From contig JAFXZT010000097.1 of the NCBI GenBank assembly GCA_017541145.1, forward strand, positions 1 through 53,027: a stretch of DNA of 53,027 nucleotides, read 5' to 3'. The position numbers were made by a program, and so were the translations under genes. Below are positions 43,081 through 51,806 of this stretch, piece after piece (positions within the stretch are counted from its first letter, which is position 1; each line of letters opens with the position of its first letter). The notes under the pieces were generated by a model. The model saw nothing but the letters and a program-made list of their open reading frames with translations. It was not told the DNA's origin and ran no database searches. This DNA comes from Bacteroidales bacterium (GTDB taxonomy: Bacteria > Bacteroidota > Bacteroidia > Bacteroidales > UBA3824).

Positions 43081-45255
43081 ATGAAAAAGATATTTCTACT
43101 TATATTTGTAACTGCGATATGCGCCAATGCTTTCGGTCAGCGCAAACTTAGATACAAGGATATTTACGATGCTTTCGGTAAAGAACCTGTAGAACATTCG
43201 GCGTTGAAACTTGCTGAATTTCAAAAAAGTAATCCCGATTTTGCGAATACTTATCTCCAACTTGGTATTATTTCGTGGAATTGGCTTCAGCTCGAAGACC
43301 CGTTTTTGAATTATCAGTATGTTTCAAAATTGGTTTATGACACAAAATTGTATTTGGGACTTGCCAAAAACAAAATCGGTCTCGACGACAAGGAGGTTAA
43401 GAAAAACAAAGCTTATTACGCAAATCTCAATATTAAAAGTTTTGAAAGTCTTGACCAACAGGATGTTGTCAATTATATCGACAAACTTATCGACAAGGCT
43501 AACGAGTATGATAAAAATGTTACAAAGATTATTACAAATTACAATACTACTGTTGACAAATACAATCTTTGTATCGAAATTTACAAATCGGTTTTGGCAC
43601 GTCAAAACAGTTACAAAAACTTGTTGATAATGAGTTCTCCTGATTTGAGAAAGCAGATGACAGAACTTTCGCAAAATTTTGATTCTGTGATTTATTATTT
43701 CAACGAGTTTAAATCTGCGTTGAGAAATTATCCGATTAAAAATTACAATCAAACCACCAAAATCAAGAGAATTTCAACTTACCGTCTTGAAGGTTTAACC
43801 TCAAGCAATTTTCTCAATCAAGAAATTCCGCTTTGGGATTATCATACTTGGGTTTCTGAAGCTTTTGCGATTATGGATGCTGACATCAATACCATAAAAT
43901 CAAAAACCGAAACAGAAATCAAAGCCTTGAGAGCAAGAGTTGCCGAGTTGGTTAAAAATAATGCCGAAACTGATAGTATTCAGGAAGTTGTAGCACCAAA
44001 CCGTTTGGTAAATCTTACTGAAAAATACGATTATGAATCGTTGCTTACATCTTGTATGAAATACGAAGTTGCAAAAGCAAACCTCCAGATTGCATCGTTG
44101 CGAGGCTCCAACCACGTGGAAAAATCTGAATCTTTCAACGAAGGTATCAATCAAAAAGCCAATTACTTTTATGATTTGAAATTGTTGGCTGATGTTGCTA
44201 AATCAAATCTCAACGTATTGAAATCCGGAATTACTGAAAAGAATGTTACAAAACACGACGCTTTTGTTACAAGTCTTTACAATGGAAAGCAGAAATTTAT
44301 GGGTTCGTATGTTGCTGATCAGTTGAAAGATATCGACGAAATTCAACGTAAAAATTTTGTGAATTTTCAAAGTTATGTTGTAGAGCAAATCAATCCGGCA
44401 GAAAATGTTTTGGAATTTCAGAAAAAGAAAATTGATGTAAAACCTTCCCAAAAAGCATTTGCAGATGCCGAGTTGAATGTGTATAATACCGTTTATACAA
44501 TAAAAGATGAAAACGGAAACCGTTATTTATCAGGCTTTTTGAAATCATCTGCAACAGCTTCGCACGGTTTTGTAGCAAAAGTTAATTCCGACAACAAAGT
44601 ATTGTGGGTAACTAATGTAAACAACGGTCAAGGCGGAAGCAACAATGTAATTCAAGTAATTCCAACCGCTACCGAAGTTTTTGCTATCGTGTTTAATAAC
44701 AACGGAACTTCTTACAAATCAGCCGTTGTAAAACTTGATGCTGCATCAGGCAAACAGGGTTCAAAAACAGATTTAACATCTTCGCTTTGTCCTACAGTCT
44801 TTACATACGATGACATCAACGAAGTTGCTTCTGTAGTTTTCAAAGGCAATTCCGGCAATGTTCAGACCGAACAAACCGACGATTGTTTGGTAGAAACTGT
44901 TACTTTGGGACAGAAAAACAACGTAGTTTCCGGCACATTCCAATTGAAAGGTCAAATTGTTGACATCATCAACGTACCAAACGGAAACATCGTTATTTGC
45001 AATTTCAAGGAATTGAAAGCGGGCGATAAGTCACAGACTTCGCAGTCTAATATTGCTGTTGTTACATTCAACGGTTCTGCTCCATCGGTAAATTTCTGTA
45101 AATCAAATGGTGATTTGCGAGCTGTTCGTGCTTTTAAAGTAAATGCTGAAACTATCAATATTTTAGGTAGTTCCGACAATATGGACAAAGAAATTTCTAA
45201 TCTTTCAACACCTAATTATTTGTTGATTAACAACAAAGGCGAATTTGTAGATTAG
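43081..45255 (+). CDS. Secreted protein of unknown function, partner of the PD40-OmpA protein
   Basis: 724 aa. Signal peptide MKKIFLLIFVTAICANAFGQ. The N-terminal half (about 20-440) is helical, with a TPR-like opening (LKLAEFQKSNPDFANTYLQL) and coiled-coil stretches (ITNYNTTVDKYNLCIEIYKS, KSKTETEIKALRARVAELV). The C-terminal half (about 455-724) is beta-rich (YTIKDENGNRYLSGFLKSS, GFVAKVNSDNKVLWVTNVNN), like a degenerate propeller. Tight coupling to the PD40-OmpA gene (12 nt) and the shared exported location suggest the two products form a complex. It ends at a strong terminator. I do not recognise the family. Confidence 0.75.
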   Translation: MKKIFLLIFVTAICANAFGQRKLRYKDIYDAFGKEPVEHSALKLAEFQKSNPDFANTYLQLGIISWNWLQLEDPFLNYQYVSKLVYDTKLYLGLAKNKIGLDDKEVKKNKAYYANLNIKSFESLDQQDVVNYIDKLIDKANEYDKNVTKIITNYNTTVDKYNLCIEIYKSVLARQNSYKNLLIMSSPDLRKQMTELSQNFDSVIYYFNEFKSALRNYPIKNYNQTTKIKRISTYRLEGLTSSNFLNQEIPLWDYHTWVSEAFAIMDADINTIKSKTETEIKALRARVAELVKNNAETDSIQEVVAPNRLVNLTEKYDYESLLTSCMKYEVAKANLQIASLRGSNHVEKSESFNEGINQKANYFYDLKLLADVAKSNLNVLKSGITEKNVTKHDAFVTSLYNGKQKFMGSYVADQLKDIDEIQRKNFVNFQSYVVEQINPAENVLEFQKKKIDVKPSQKAFADAELNVYNTVYTIKDENGNRYLSGFLKSSATASHGFVAKVNSDNKVLWVTNVNNGQGGSNNVIQVIPTATEVFAIVFNNNGTSYKSAVVKLDAASGKQGSKTDLTSSLCPTVFTYDDINEVASVVFKGNSGNVQTEQTDDCLVETVTLGQKNNVVSGTFQLKGQIVDIINVPNGNIVICNFKELKAGDKSQTSQSNIAVVTFNGSAPSVNFCKSNGDLRAVRAFKVNAETINILGSSDNMDKEISNLSTPNYLLINNKGEFVD

Positions 45256-45284
45256 AAAAAAAGTTACATAAAAATTTTAGGAAG

Positions 45285-45320
45285 GGGAAAACAGTTTTTA
45301 GAATTGTTTTCCCTTTTTTT
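45285..45320 (+). terminator. Terminator of the PD40-OmpA operon
   Basis: A perfect 9-bp stem (45285-45293 with 45305-45313) and T run to 45320, 30 nt after the stop. Confidence 0.85.
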
Positions 45321-45395
45321 GTTAGAGATACTTTATCAACAATGCTATTGAATTTCTTTTTAGTGAAATTAGTTATGCTCAAAAGGTTACATCCT

Positions 45396-45563
45396 ACCTG
45401 CGATGCGAGGGGCAATAGAACAATCACCACCGGAACAACTGCATTTACACGCGGTTATTGTGTAGTTCATCAGCATTATCCGTCATTTGATATTATTGAT
45501 ATGGGTGGCAGGAAGTACGCCCCGATAATTGGACGGTTTATATCCATTCGACAGAAAAATTGA
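45396..45563 (+). pseudogene. Remnant of an RHS-repeat-associated core domain
   Basis: A short frame reads DARGNRT, then FTRGYCVVHQHYPSFDIIDM and GGRKYAPIIGRFISI before a stop. This lines up with the RHS core consensus ..RGYTGHEHY..F.LINMNGR.YDP..GRF.SPD. Key residues are changed (TGHEH to CVVHQH, YDP to YAP, SPD lost) and both the upstream RHS repeats and the downstream toxin region are absent. It is most likely the decayed trace of a polymorphic toxin gene. The Met at 45342 that opens the frame is probably not a real start. Confidence 0.6.
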
Positions 45564-45709
45564 TTCCTATTTCAAGTATTTTTTTTAAGGAACGATAGTT
45601 TCCTAATTTTTGATATGTTAAAATATAATGAAAAAATGACAATAAAAAACTTGTTTATTTGTTTATTATTTAATAGTTTAGCGTCTCAAGAAATAACGAG
45701 AGGAAACTG
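45564..45709. other. AT-rich spacer upstream of the second Reg_prop-SpoIIE gene
   Basis: No gene. A weak -7-like TAGTTTAG (45674-45681) is the best promoter candidate I find. Confidence 0.35.
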
Positions 45710-48700
45710 ATGAATAAAAACTGTATATTCCTGATAATAATTCTGTTAGCAATAGTTGATGTCGTTTCGGCTCAGATAAAAACCATCGGTACGCCGTATA
45801 TCAAGCATTATTCACAAAATGATTATATCGTAAGTAATCAGAATTTTGATGTATTGCAGGACAACCGTGGAGTGATGTATTTTGCTAACGGTAGCGGAAT
45901 ATTGGAGTTTGATGGTGTTTGTTGGAATATCATAAAAACACCAAGCAATACTGCTGTTTTTTCTTTGGATTATAATGATAGCGAAAATGTAATTTATGTA
46001 GGTGCCAACGGCGATTTCGGATATTTAAAAGCCGATAGTTCAGGCATTATGAAATTCAATTCATTACTAGAAAAAGTTCCCGAACAATCTCGAGTTTTTC
46101 AGCAGGTATATTCTACATTAATCACCGAAAACGAAGGTATAATATTCCAAAGCAAATCCACAATTTTTATTTACAAAGAAGATACAATAATTGTAAAAAA
46201 AGCAGAACATGGATTTCAAGGCGTTTTCAACGTTGGAAACAAAGTGTTAGCGGCTTCTACGGGACACGGTATCATTGAATTGAAAAACGGTGTATTTTCC
46301 AAAATCGATGAACTTTCTCCCGCAGGCGACGACATCAAATATATTGAGCAAATTCAAGACAGTCTGATAATTATTAACAATTCCGACGGTGTTTTCTCTT
46401 ACAAAAATAATGAATGTCACAAAATCGATATTCCTCTCAATACGTTGATTAAGAAAGATTTGTATTGCGTTAGCAGATTGCATGACGGTTCTTACGCATT
46501 CGGTACTCAGTCCAAAGGTATAATCATAACCGACAGCAAATTCAACGTAATTAAAACAGGATTGTTGGATACTCATTTTATAACATCTTTTTATGAAGAC
46601 GAAAACCATGTATTGTGGGCTACTCTTTACAGAAGCGGTTTGGTGTTAATTGACTTATTCTCGCCGTTTTCTAAGTTTTACAACCGTGAAACCAATATTT
46701 CGGGAACGGTAAATTCTGTGTTTCAGAAAGGACAGGATTTGTACCTTGGAACCGATGCAATTTATTATGTTAACATCGATTCATTGAAAAATCCGAAATT
46801 CCAACTGTTGAAAAATCCGAAAGGTCGTGCATCAATTTACAGAATTGATACAATTAACGGTCAAATAATCGGAGGTTTTACAAAAGGTCTTTTTACACTT
46901 AACGGCAAAACGCTAAGTAATGTTGACGAAAAAGATCAAAACGCCAGAATTTTCCATATTAGCAAAACCAACCCGAATATTATGCTTGTAGGTGCGGCTC
47001 AAGGATTTTCGGTTTACGAACTAAAAAACGGAAAATGGAAATACAGCAACGGTCTCAACGGTTTTGATGAGCAAGTACGTCATTTTGTAGAAGATGACAA
47101 CGGTAATTTTTGGATTTCTGTAAAAAACAAAGGCGTTTTCAAAATAAGAATCAACGAGACTTTTACCGAAGTTACTTCCATTAGCAAATACAATTCAGAA
47201 AACGGCTTGCCCTCCGATTTTGAAAACTATGTATTCAGTATCAGACACAAAGTAGTAGTAGCTACAATTCACGGTTTCTACAAGTACGATCAAGATTCCG
47301 ACAAGTTTTTTGAAAATGTTGACATCAACAAGGCATTCGGAAACAACAATGCATACGATTTTATGTATCACGACCGGAGAGGAAACATCTGGGTAAAACA
47401 AGTAATTGCCGGTAAAAAAGATGAAAACGAGCGTACATGGATTCTTCAGCGTTACAGGTTGACATCGGATACCACGGCTGAATGTTTCTACAAACCGTTT
47501 TTACCTTACATGAATCATATATATTCGTTCGGTTACATCGGTAGAAATTGTTATGTAATTGGAGATCAAGATGGTTTTGTACATTATGATGCCAATATTC
47601 AGAAAGATTTTTCACATAAATACAGCGCACATATTACAAATATCGAAAGCATTTACAACGATTCGGTAATTGTTGGAGGCAACTACAGCGGTTCTACAAT
47701 TGTATTACCGTATTCAATGCACGGCATAAGAATTTCATTTTCAGCGATGTATTACGAGTATCCTGAAATGATGAAGTTCAAAACCTATCTTGAAAACAAT
47801 GATGACAACTGGTCGGACTTCAGAAACGAAACTCAGAAAGAATATTCAAACCTTAGTCCCGGTACTTACACATTCCACGTAATCGCCAAAAACGGTTATG
47901 ACCAAGAGAGCGAAGAAACTACAATAACATTCAGAATCCTTGCACCTTGGTATCTCAATCGCGGAATGATAGTAGTTTACCTGTTGTTTCTTGCCGGACT
48001 TATTTGGTTAATCGTAAAAGCTTACACCAAGAAACTTATCCGAGATAAGCAGAAGTTGGAACAAATTGTAGACGAGCGAACTGCCGAAATTCGTGCTCAA
48101 AGCAAATTGATTATTCAAAAAAATGCCGAACTCGACGAGAAAAACAAAAATATCACCGACAGTATAAAATATGCTCAGCAGATACAAGAAGCCATGTTGC
48201 CGTTGAAAGAAAAAATCAACAAAGCATTGCCGGACAATTTTATACTATTCCGTCCGAAAGATATCGTAAGCGGCGATTACTATTGGTTTGCCGAAACCGA
48301 CAGACACATCATAATAACAGCCGCCGATTGTACAGGACACGGAGTTCCGGGAGCGTTCATGAGTATGATTGGTTCTCAGATACTTACAGAAATCGTTACC
48401 GAAGGTATTACTGCCGCTGACGAGATACTTACAAATCAGAACAATCGTATCCGCAAGGCATTGAAACAAGATACTACCGAGAATCACGACGGTATGGATA
48501 TGGCACTTTGCTCTATCGACAAACAGACCAAAATCGTAGAATTTGCCGGAGCTAAGAATCCGCTGATATATGTACAAAACGAAGTAATCGACACTATAAA
48601 AGCCGACAAGCAAGGAATTGGCGGCGACCAGATTGAAGAGAACTTTGTATTCACAAAACATGAGATTCAAGCCGACGGAAATACATGGTTCTACATGTTT

Positions 48701-48898
48701 TCAGACGGGTTCCAAGACCAGTTCGGAGGTCCGAAACAAAAGAAATTCATGATAAAACGTTTACGTGAACTTTTGTTTGAGATTCACAACGAGAAACCGG
48801 AAAAACAACGGGAAATCTTGAACAACGCAATTGAAGATTGGATTGGTCCAGATGGAGAACAAACCGACGATGTAATTTTAATAGGGTTCAAATTATAA
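45710..48898 (+). CDS. Transmembrane sensor: Reg_prop-like propeller, Y_Y_Y domain, SpoIIE/PP2C phosphatase
   Basis: 1062 aa. Signal peptide (1-22, ending VVSAQ), periplasmic propeller region (about 25-680) with blades such as RGVMYFANGSGILEFDG, ENHVLWATLYRSGLVLIDLF and NGNFWISVKNKGVFKI, a Y_Y_Y domain (about 685-750, NLSPGTYTFHVIAKNGYDQE), one transmembrane helix (about 755-778), coiled coil (about 780-825) and a C-terminal SpoIIE-type PP2C phosphatase (about 830-1062) with FRPKDIVSGDYYWF, DCTGHGVPGAFMSM, NHDGMDMALC and FSDGFQDQFGG. It is the same design as the 1328-aa protein about 12 kb upstream but lacks the GAF domain. The M18 peptidase gene follows after 16 nt, so the two are probably cotranscribed. 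Confidence 0.92.
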   Translation: MNKNCIFLIIILLAIVDVVSAQIKTIGTPYIKHYSQNDYIVSNQNFDVLQDNRGVMYFANGSGILEFDGVCWNIIKTPSNTAVFSLDYNDSENVIYVGANGDFGYLKADSSGIMKFNSLLEKVPEQSRVFQQVYSTLITENEGIIFQSKSTIFIYKEDTIIVKKAEHGFQGVFNVGNKVLAASTGHGIIELKNGVFSKIDELSPAGDDIKYIEQIQDSLIIINNSDGVFSYKNNECHKIDIPLNTLIKKDLYCVSRLHDGSYAFGTQSKGIIITDSKFNVIKTGLLDTHFITSFYEDENHVLWATLYRSGLVLIDLFSPFSKFYNRETNISGTVNSVFQKGQDLYLGTDAIYYVNIDSLKNPKFQLLKNPKGRASIYRIDTINGQIIGGFTKGLFTLNGKTLSNVDEKDQNARIFHISKTNPNIMLVGAAQGFSVYELKNGKWKYSNGLNGFDEQVRHFVEDDNGNFWISVKNKGVFKIRINETFTEVTSISKYNSENGLPSDFENYVFSIRHKVVVATIHGFYKYDQDSDKFFENVDINKAFGNNNAYDFMYHDRRGNIWVKQVIAGKKDENERTWILQRYRLTSDTTAECFYKPFLPYMNHIYSFGYIGRNCYVIGDQDGFVHYDANIQKDFSHKYSAHITNIESIYNDSVIVGGNYSGSTIVLPYSMHGIRISFSAMYYEYPEMMKFKTYLENNDDNWSDFRNETQKEYSNLSPGTYTFHVIAKNGYDQESEETTITFRILAPWYLNRGMIVVYLLFLAGLIWLIVKAYTKKLIRDKQKLEQIVDERTAEIRAQSKLIIQKNAELDEKNKNITDSIKYAQQIQEAMLPLKEKINKALPDNFILFRPKDIVSGDYYWFAETDRHIIITAADCTGHGVPGAFMSMIGSQILTEIVTEGITAADEILTNQNNRIRKALKQDTTENHDGMDMALCSIDKQTKIVEFAGAKNPLIYVQNEVIDTIKADKQGIGGDQIEENFVFTKHEIQADGNTWFYMFSDGFQDQFGGPKQKKFMIKRLRELLFEIHNEKPEKQREILNNAIEDWIGPDGEQTDDVILIGFKL

Positions 48899-48914
48899 CA
48901 CTAAAGACAATATA

Positions 48915-50225
48915 ATGAAAAAGAAACTTAACGAAGCACAAGAATTTGCCAACGATTTAATCGACTTTATATCTTACAGCCCCTCTACATTTCACGTTGT
49001 AAGAAATATCAAAGCCGCATTATTGAGAAAAGGCTTCAAAGAATTGTCTCTTACCGAGCCGTGGCAAATAGAGAAAGAAGGAAAATATTTCGTAACCCAA
49101 AACGATACTGCCATTGCTGCAATAGCAGTTGGCATGGGGCAGCCCGAAACCGACGGATTCAGAGTGATTGCAGCTCATACCGATAGCCCGACAATCAAAA
49201 TAAAACCAAGTCCGGAAATGATAATGGGTAATTGCATAAAACTCAACACCGAAGTTTACGGCGGAGCAATACTCAGCACATGGTTCGATCGCCCGTTGAG
49301 CATAGCCGGCAGAGTGGTTTTGAAATCAAAAAATCCGTTCAAACCCGAAGTCCGTCAGTTCAATATGAAAAAACCGTTGTTACAGATACCAAACCTCGCA
49401 ATACATTTCAATCGTAAAGTAAACGACGGAGTAAGAATCGATCCGCAAAAAGAACTTTCACCGCTATTGGCATCTGTAACATCGCCTTTGGAGGGTGAAA
49501 ACTACTTAGTAGAACTGTTAGCTCAAGAGCTGAATATCTCTCCTGACAGCATTTTGGATTTCGATCTCAACCTTTATGACACCGAAAAAGGCTGTCTGAT
49601 AGGAGCTAACAACGAATTTATATCTTCTGCCAAGCTCGACAACCTCTCAATGATACACGCCGGAATGGAAAGCCTCTTTACAAGTCCGAATATCAATGCT
49701 ACACAGATAATGGTTTGTTACGACAACGAAGAAGTAGGAAGCCGTACTCGTCAAGGTGCTGCTTCGCCGTTCTTGAAAAACATCCTCGAACGCATTATCT
49801 ACAAGCTCAACGGTGACAAAGAGGAATATTTGAGAGCAATTTACAATTCGTTTATGATTTCGGCTGATTGCGCACACGCACTTCATCCAAACTATCCCGA
49901 GATGAGTTGCCCGACAAACCATCCGTTGCTCAACAAAGGACCGGTCCTCAAATACAACGCTGACCAAAAATACTGTACCGATGCCGAAAGCGCAGCCGTA
50001 TTTGCAAGTCTTGCAACATTGGCAGGATCTCCGTTGCAACGCTTTACAAACCGTAGCGACCTCGCAGGAGGTTCCACATTAGGAAGTATCTCAACCTCGC
50101 AAACCGATATGAGATGCGTAGACGTAGGAACACCGATACTCGCAATGCACTCAATCAGAGAGTTAGGCGGAGTTTACGACCATTTCAACATGAAAAATAT
50201 ATTCATGAAATTTTTCTCAGTATAG
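48915..50225 (+). CDS. M18 family aminopeptidase
   Basis: 436 aa, standard for M18. The metal-binding and catalytic segments are recognisable: IAAHTDSPTIKIKPSPE (His and Asp ligands), CYDNEEVGSRTRQGAASPF (Glu base and ligand), SADCAHALHPNYPE and MHSIRELGG (last His). Cytosolic zinc or cobalt aminopeptidase that removes N-terminal acidic residues from peptides, as in the ApeB/DNPEP group. It lies 16 nt after the Reg_prop-phosphatase gene; a functional link is not obvious. Confidence 0.92.
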   Translation: MKKKLNEAQEFANDLIDFISYSPSTFHVVRNIKAALLRKGFKELSLTEPWQIEKEGKYFVTQNDTAIAAIAVGMGQPETDGFRVIAAHTDSPTIKIKPSPEMIMGNCIKLNTEVYGGAILSTWFDRPLSIAGRVVLKSKNPFKPEVRQFNMKKPLLQIPNLAIHFNRKVNDGVRIDPQKELSPLLASVTSPLEGENYLVELLAQELNISPDSILDFDLNLYDTEKGCLIGANNEFISSAKLDNLSMIHAGMESLFTSPNINATQIMVCYDNEEVGSRTRQGAASPFLKNILERIIYKLNGDKEEYLRAIYNSFMISADCAHALHPNYPEMSCPTNHPLLNKGPVLKYNADQKYCTDAESAAVFASLATLAGSPLQRFTNRSDLAGGSTLGSISTSQTDMRCVDVGTPILAMHSIRELGGVYDHFNMKNIFMKFFSV

Positions 50226-50260
50226 TGGCGTAAAACCAGCATAACGATTTCATTTCCTTA

Positions 50261-50282
50261 GGGCAGATTCTCATGACTGCCC
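50261..50282. repeat. Small hairpin after the M18 gene
   Basis: GGGCAG/CTGCCC, a perfect 6-bp stem with a 10-nt loop. It is not followed by a T run on either strand, so terminator function is doubtful. Confidence 0.4.
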
Positions 50283-50314
50283 AAAAAATTACACCTTTTT
50301 GAGGAAGATATTAC

Positions 50315-50359
50315 AAAGGATAATCGGGCGGCAACACTATCGGCGTCCGATTATCCTTT
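50315..50359. repeat. Perfect 13-bp inverted repeat in the M18-amidase intergenic region
   Basis: Arms 50315-50327 and 50347-50359 match perfectly around a 19-nt loop. There is no T run after it, so it may be a weak terminator, an RNA-stabilising hairpin or a protein site. Confidence 0.5.
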
Positions 50360-50491
50360 ATAATTATAATTGTGTATCAATCAGAAATTGGGAATAGCAG
50401 AGAAAAAACTATAAAAAAAAATAGAAAAATATTTGTTTTATAAAAATAATTAGTAACTTGCAACCGTAAAATACAGAAAACCAAAACTCAG

Positions 50492-51553
50492 ATGGAAATA
50501 AAAAATAACAGATTGGTAGGAGCTACATTTGTAGAGGCAAATGCTTACAATAAAACAGCAACCATAAAACCCGACGCTATAATAATACACTATACAGCGG
50601 GAGCGAGCGGTGCTGCTACAGTAAAATTGTTTGCTGCCAAAACTGCCACTACATCAGCTCATTTCGTTGTGTCTGAAGACGGAACTATTACTCAGATGGT
50701 AGACCTCAACCGTAAAGCTTACCACGCAGGTACTTCAAGTTACAACGGCAGGTCATCTTACAACGGATTTTCTATTGGTATAGAGATTTCTAATCCGGGT
50801 TACCTGAAGAAAATAGACGGAAAGTATTACACATGGTGGGAAGCAAAAAAGGAAAACAAAACTCCTGTGGATCCAAGCAAGGTATTCACCGGCAAACATC
50901 GCAATGCCGTTACTACCATGACATACTGGTACAAATATACTGATGCTCAGATTGCTGCCGTAAAAGAATTGTGCAAAGCTATCTGCAAGGCTTACGATAT
51001 CAAAGAAATACTCGGTCACGAAGAAATTGCGCCGGGACGTAAGTGCGATCCGGGTCCGGCATATCCGCTCGACGAACTTAGAAACGAAGTGCTGTTCGGT
51101 TCCAACACTGCAAACCTTAGCGACATCTTCAAGGAAGCAATATCGAAGTCGGCAGCTACATCGCTTACTATCGGCAAAGTAAAAGTAAAACTCAATTTCC
51201 GTCAGCAGCCAAGCACTACTGCTGCATTGAAGTCGAGCCCGATAGCCGCAAATTCTTACGTATATATCATTGGCAAAGATTCTTCGGGAGAATGGTTCAA
51301 TATCCTTCACGAAATCTCCGGTTGGATCGACAAAGAGTATATCGAACAAGATAATACTGACAGCGATTACGACGGATGGCTGAATTCTGACAAAGCAATG
51401 CTTTATAGCGATCAGAAAAAGAGCCGCAGAATGGTGTCTGACCTCAAAACCGGTACAAAATTCAATATTCTTGAACAGCAAGAAAACATGTTCAGAATAA
51501 AAGCCGTAGTAGAAGGTTGGGCATGTGCCAAATATATCACCGAACAAAAATAA
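50492..51553 (+). CDS. N-acetylmuramoyl-L-alanine amidase (Amidase_2) with C-terminal SH3-like repeats
   Basis: 353 aa. The Amidase_2 (AmpD/T7-lysozyme fold) domain spans about 8-205, with the zinc ligands of the family at H33 (IIIHYTAGA), H176 (ILGHEEIAPGRK) and D186 (CDPGPAYP). Two bacterial SH3-like modules follow (about 225-287: VKLNFRQQPSTTAALKSSP, and about 295-353: DKAMLYSDQKKSRRM), which usually bind cell-wall peptides. No signal peptide is present, so unless it is exported another way it acts in the cytosol on recycled muropeptides, or by lysis like a phage endolysin. A non-standard TAACTTG (50454-50460) preceded by TTTG may be the promoter. Confidence 0.88.
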   Translation: MEIKNNRLVGATFVEANAYNKTATIKPDAIIIHYTAGASGAATVKLFAAKTATTSAHFVVSEDGTITQMVDLNRKAYHAGTSSYNGRSSYNGFSIGIEISNPGYLKKIDGKYYTWWEAKKENKTPVDPSKVFTGKHRNAVTTMTYWYKYTDAQIAAVKELCKAICKAYDIKEILGHEEIAPGRKCDPGPAYPLDELRNEVLFGSNTANLSDIFKEAISKSAATSLTIGKVKVKLNFRQQPSTTAALKSSPIAANSYVYIIGKDSSGEWFNILHEISGWIDKEYIEQDNTDSDYDGWLNSDKAMLYSDQKKSRRMVSDLKTGTKFNILEQQENMFRIKAVVEGWACAKYITEQK

Positions 51554-51582
51554 AACAATTATACGTAAATAACTGCTCAAAT

Positions 51583-51619
51583 GACGTTTTCTATTGATTT
51601 AGGAAACGTCTTTTTTTTT
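51583..51619 (+). terminator. Terminator of the amidase gene
   Basis: A 7-bp stem (51583-51589 with 51604-51610) followed by nine T residues, 30 nt after the stop. Confidence 0.8.
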
Positions 51620-51685
51620 AAATTCGTGTTTTTCGTAGTTAAACCTATTTGCCGTCCTAGTTTTCAAAAAAATATTTTCCAATTT

Positions 51686-51717
51686 TTTGTTACTTCAAAA
51701 AGTTTATTCTAATTTCG
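51686..51717 (+). promoter_or_regulatory. Promoter of the TANFOR-like pseudogene
   Basis: TTTG (51686-51689), 20 nt, TAATTTCG (51710-51717; one mismatch to TAnnTTTG). Intact although the gene behind it is broken. Confidence 0.45.
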
Positions 51718-51806
51718 CAACGTTAAAAAAGCTAAAAAAAGATTCAAAATGACTGCAAATGTAAATAAAATTTACCTATATTCCCGATAGAAATCGCAAT
51801 TTGTTG

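Noticed and set aside
50753-51580. 275-codon minus-strand frame opposite the amidase gene
   Set aside because: Antisense shadow; composition rich in Phe, Cys and Ile with no domain.
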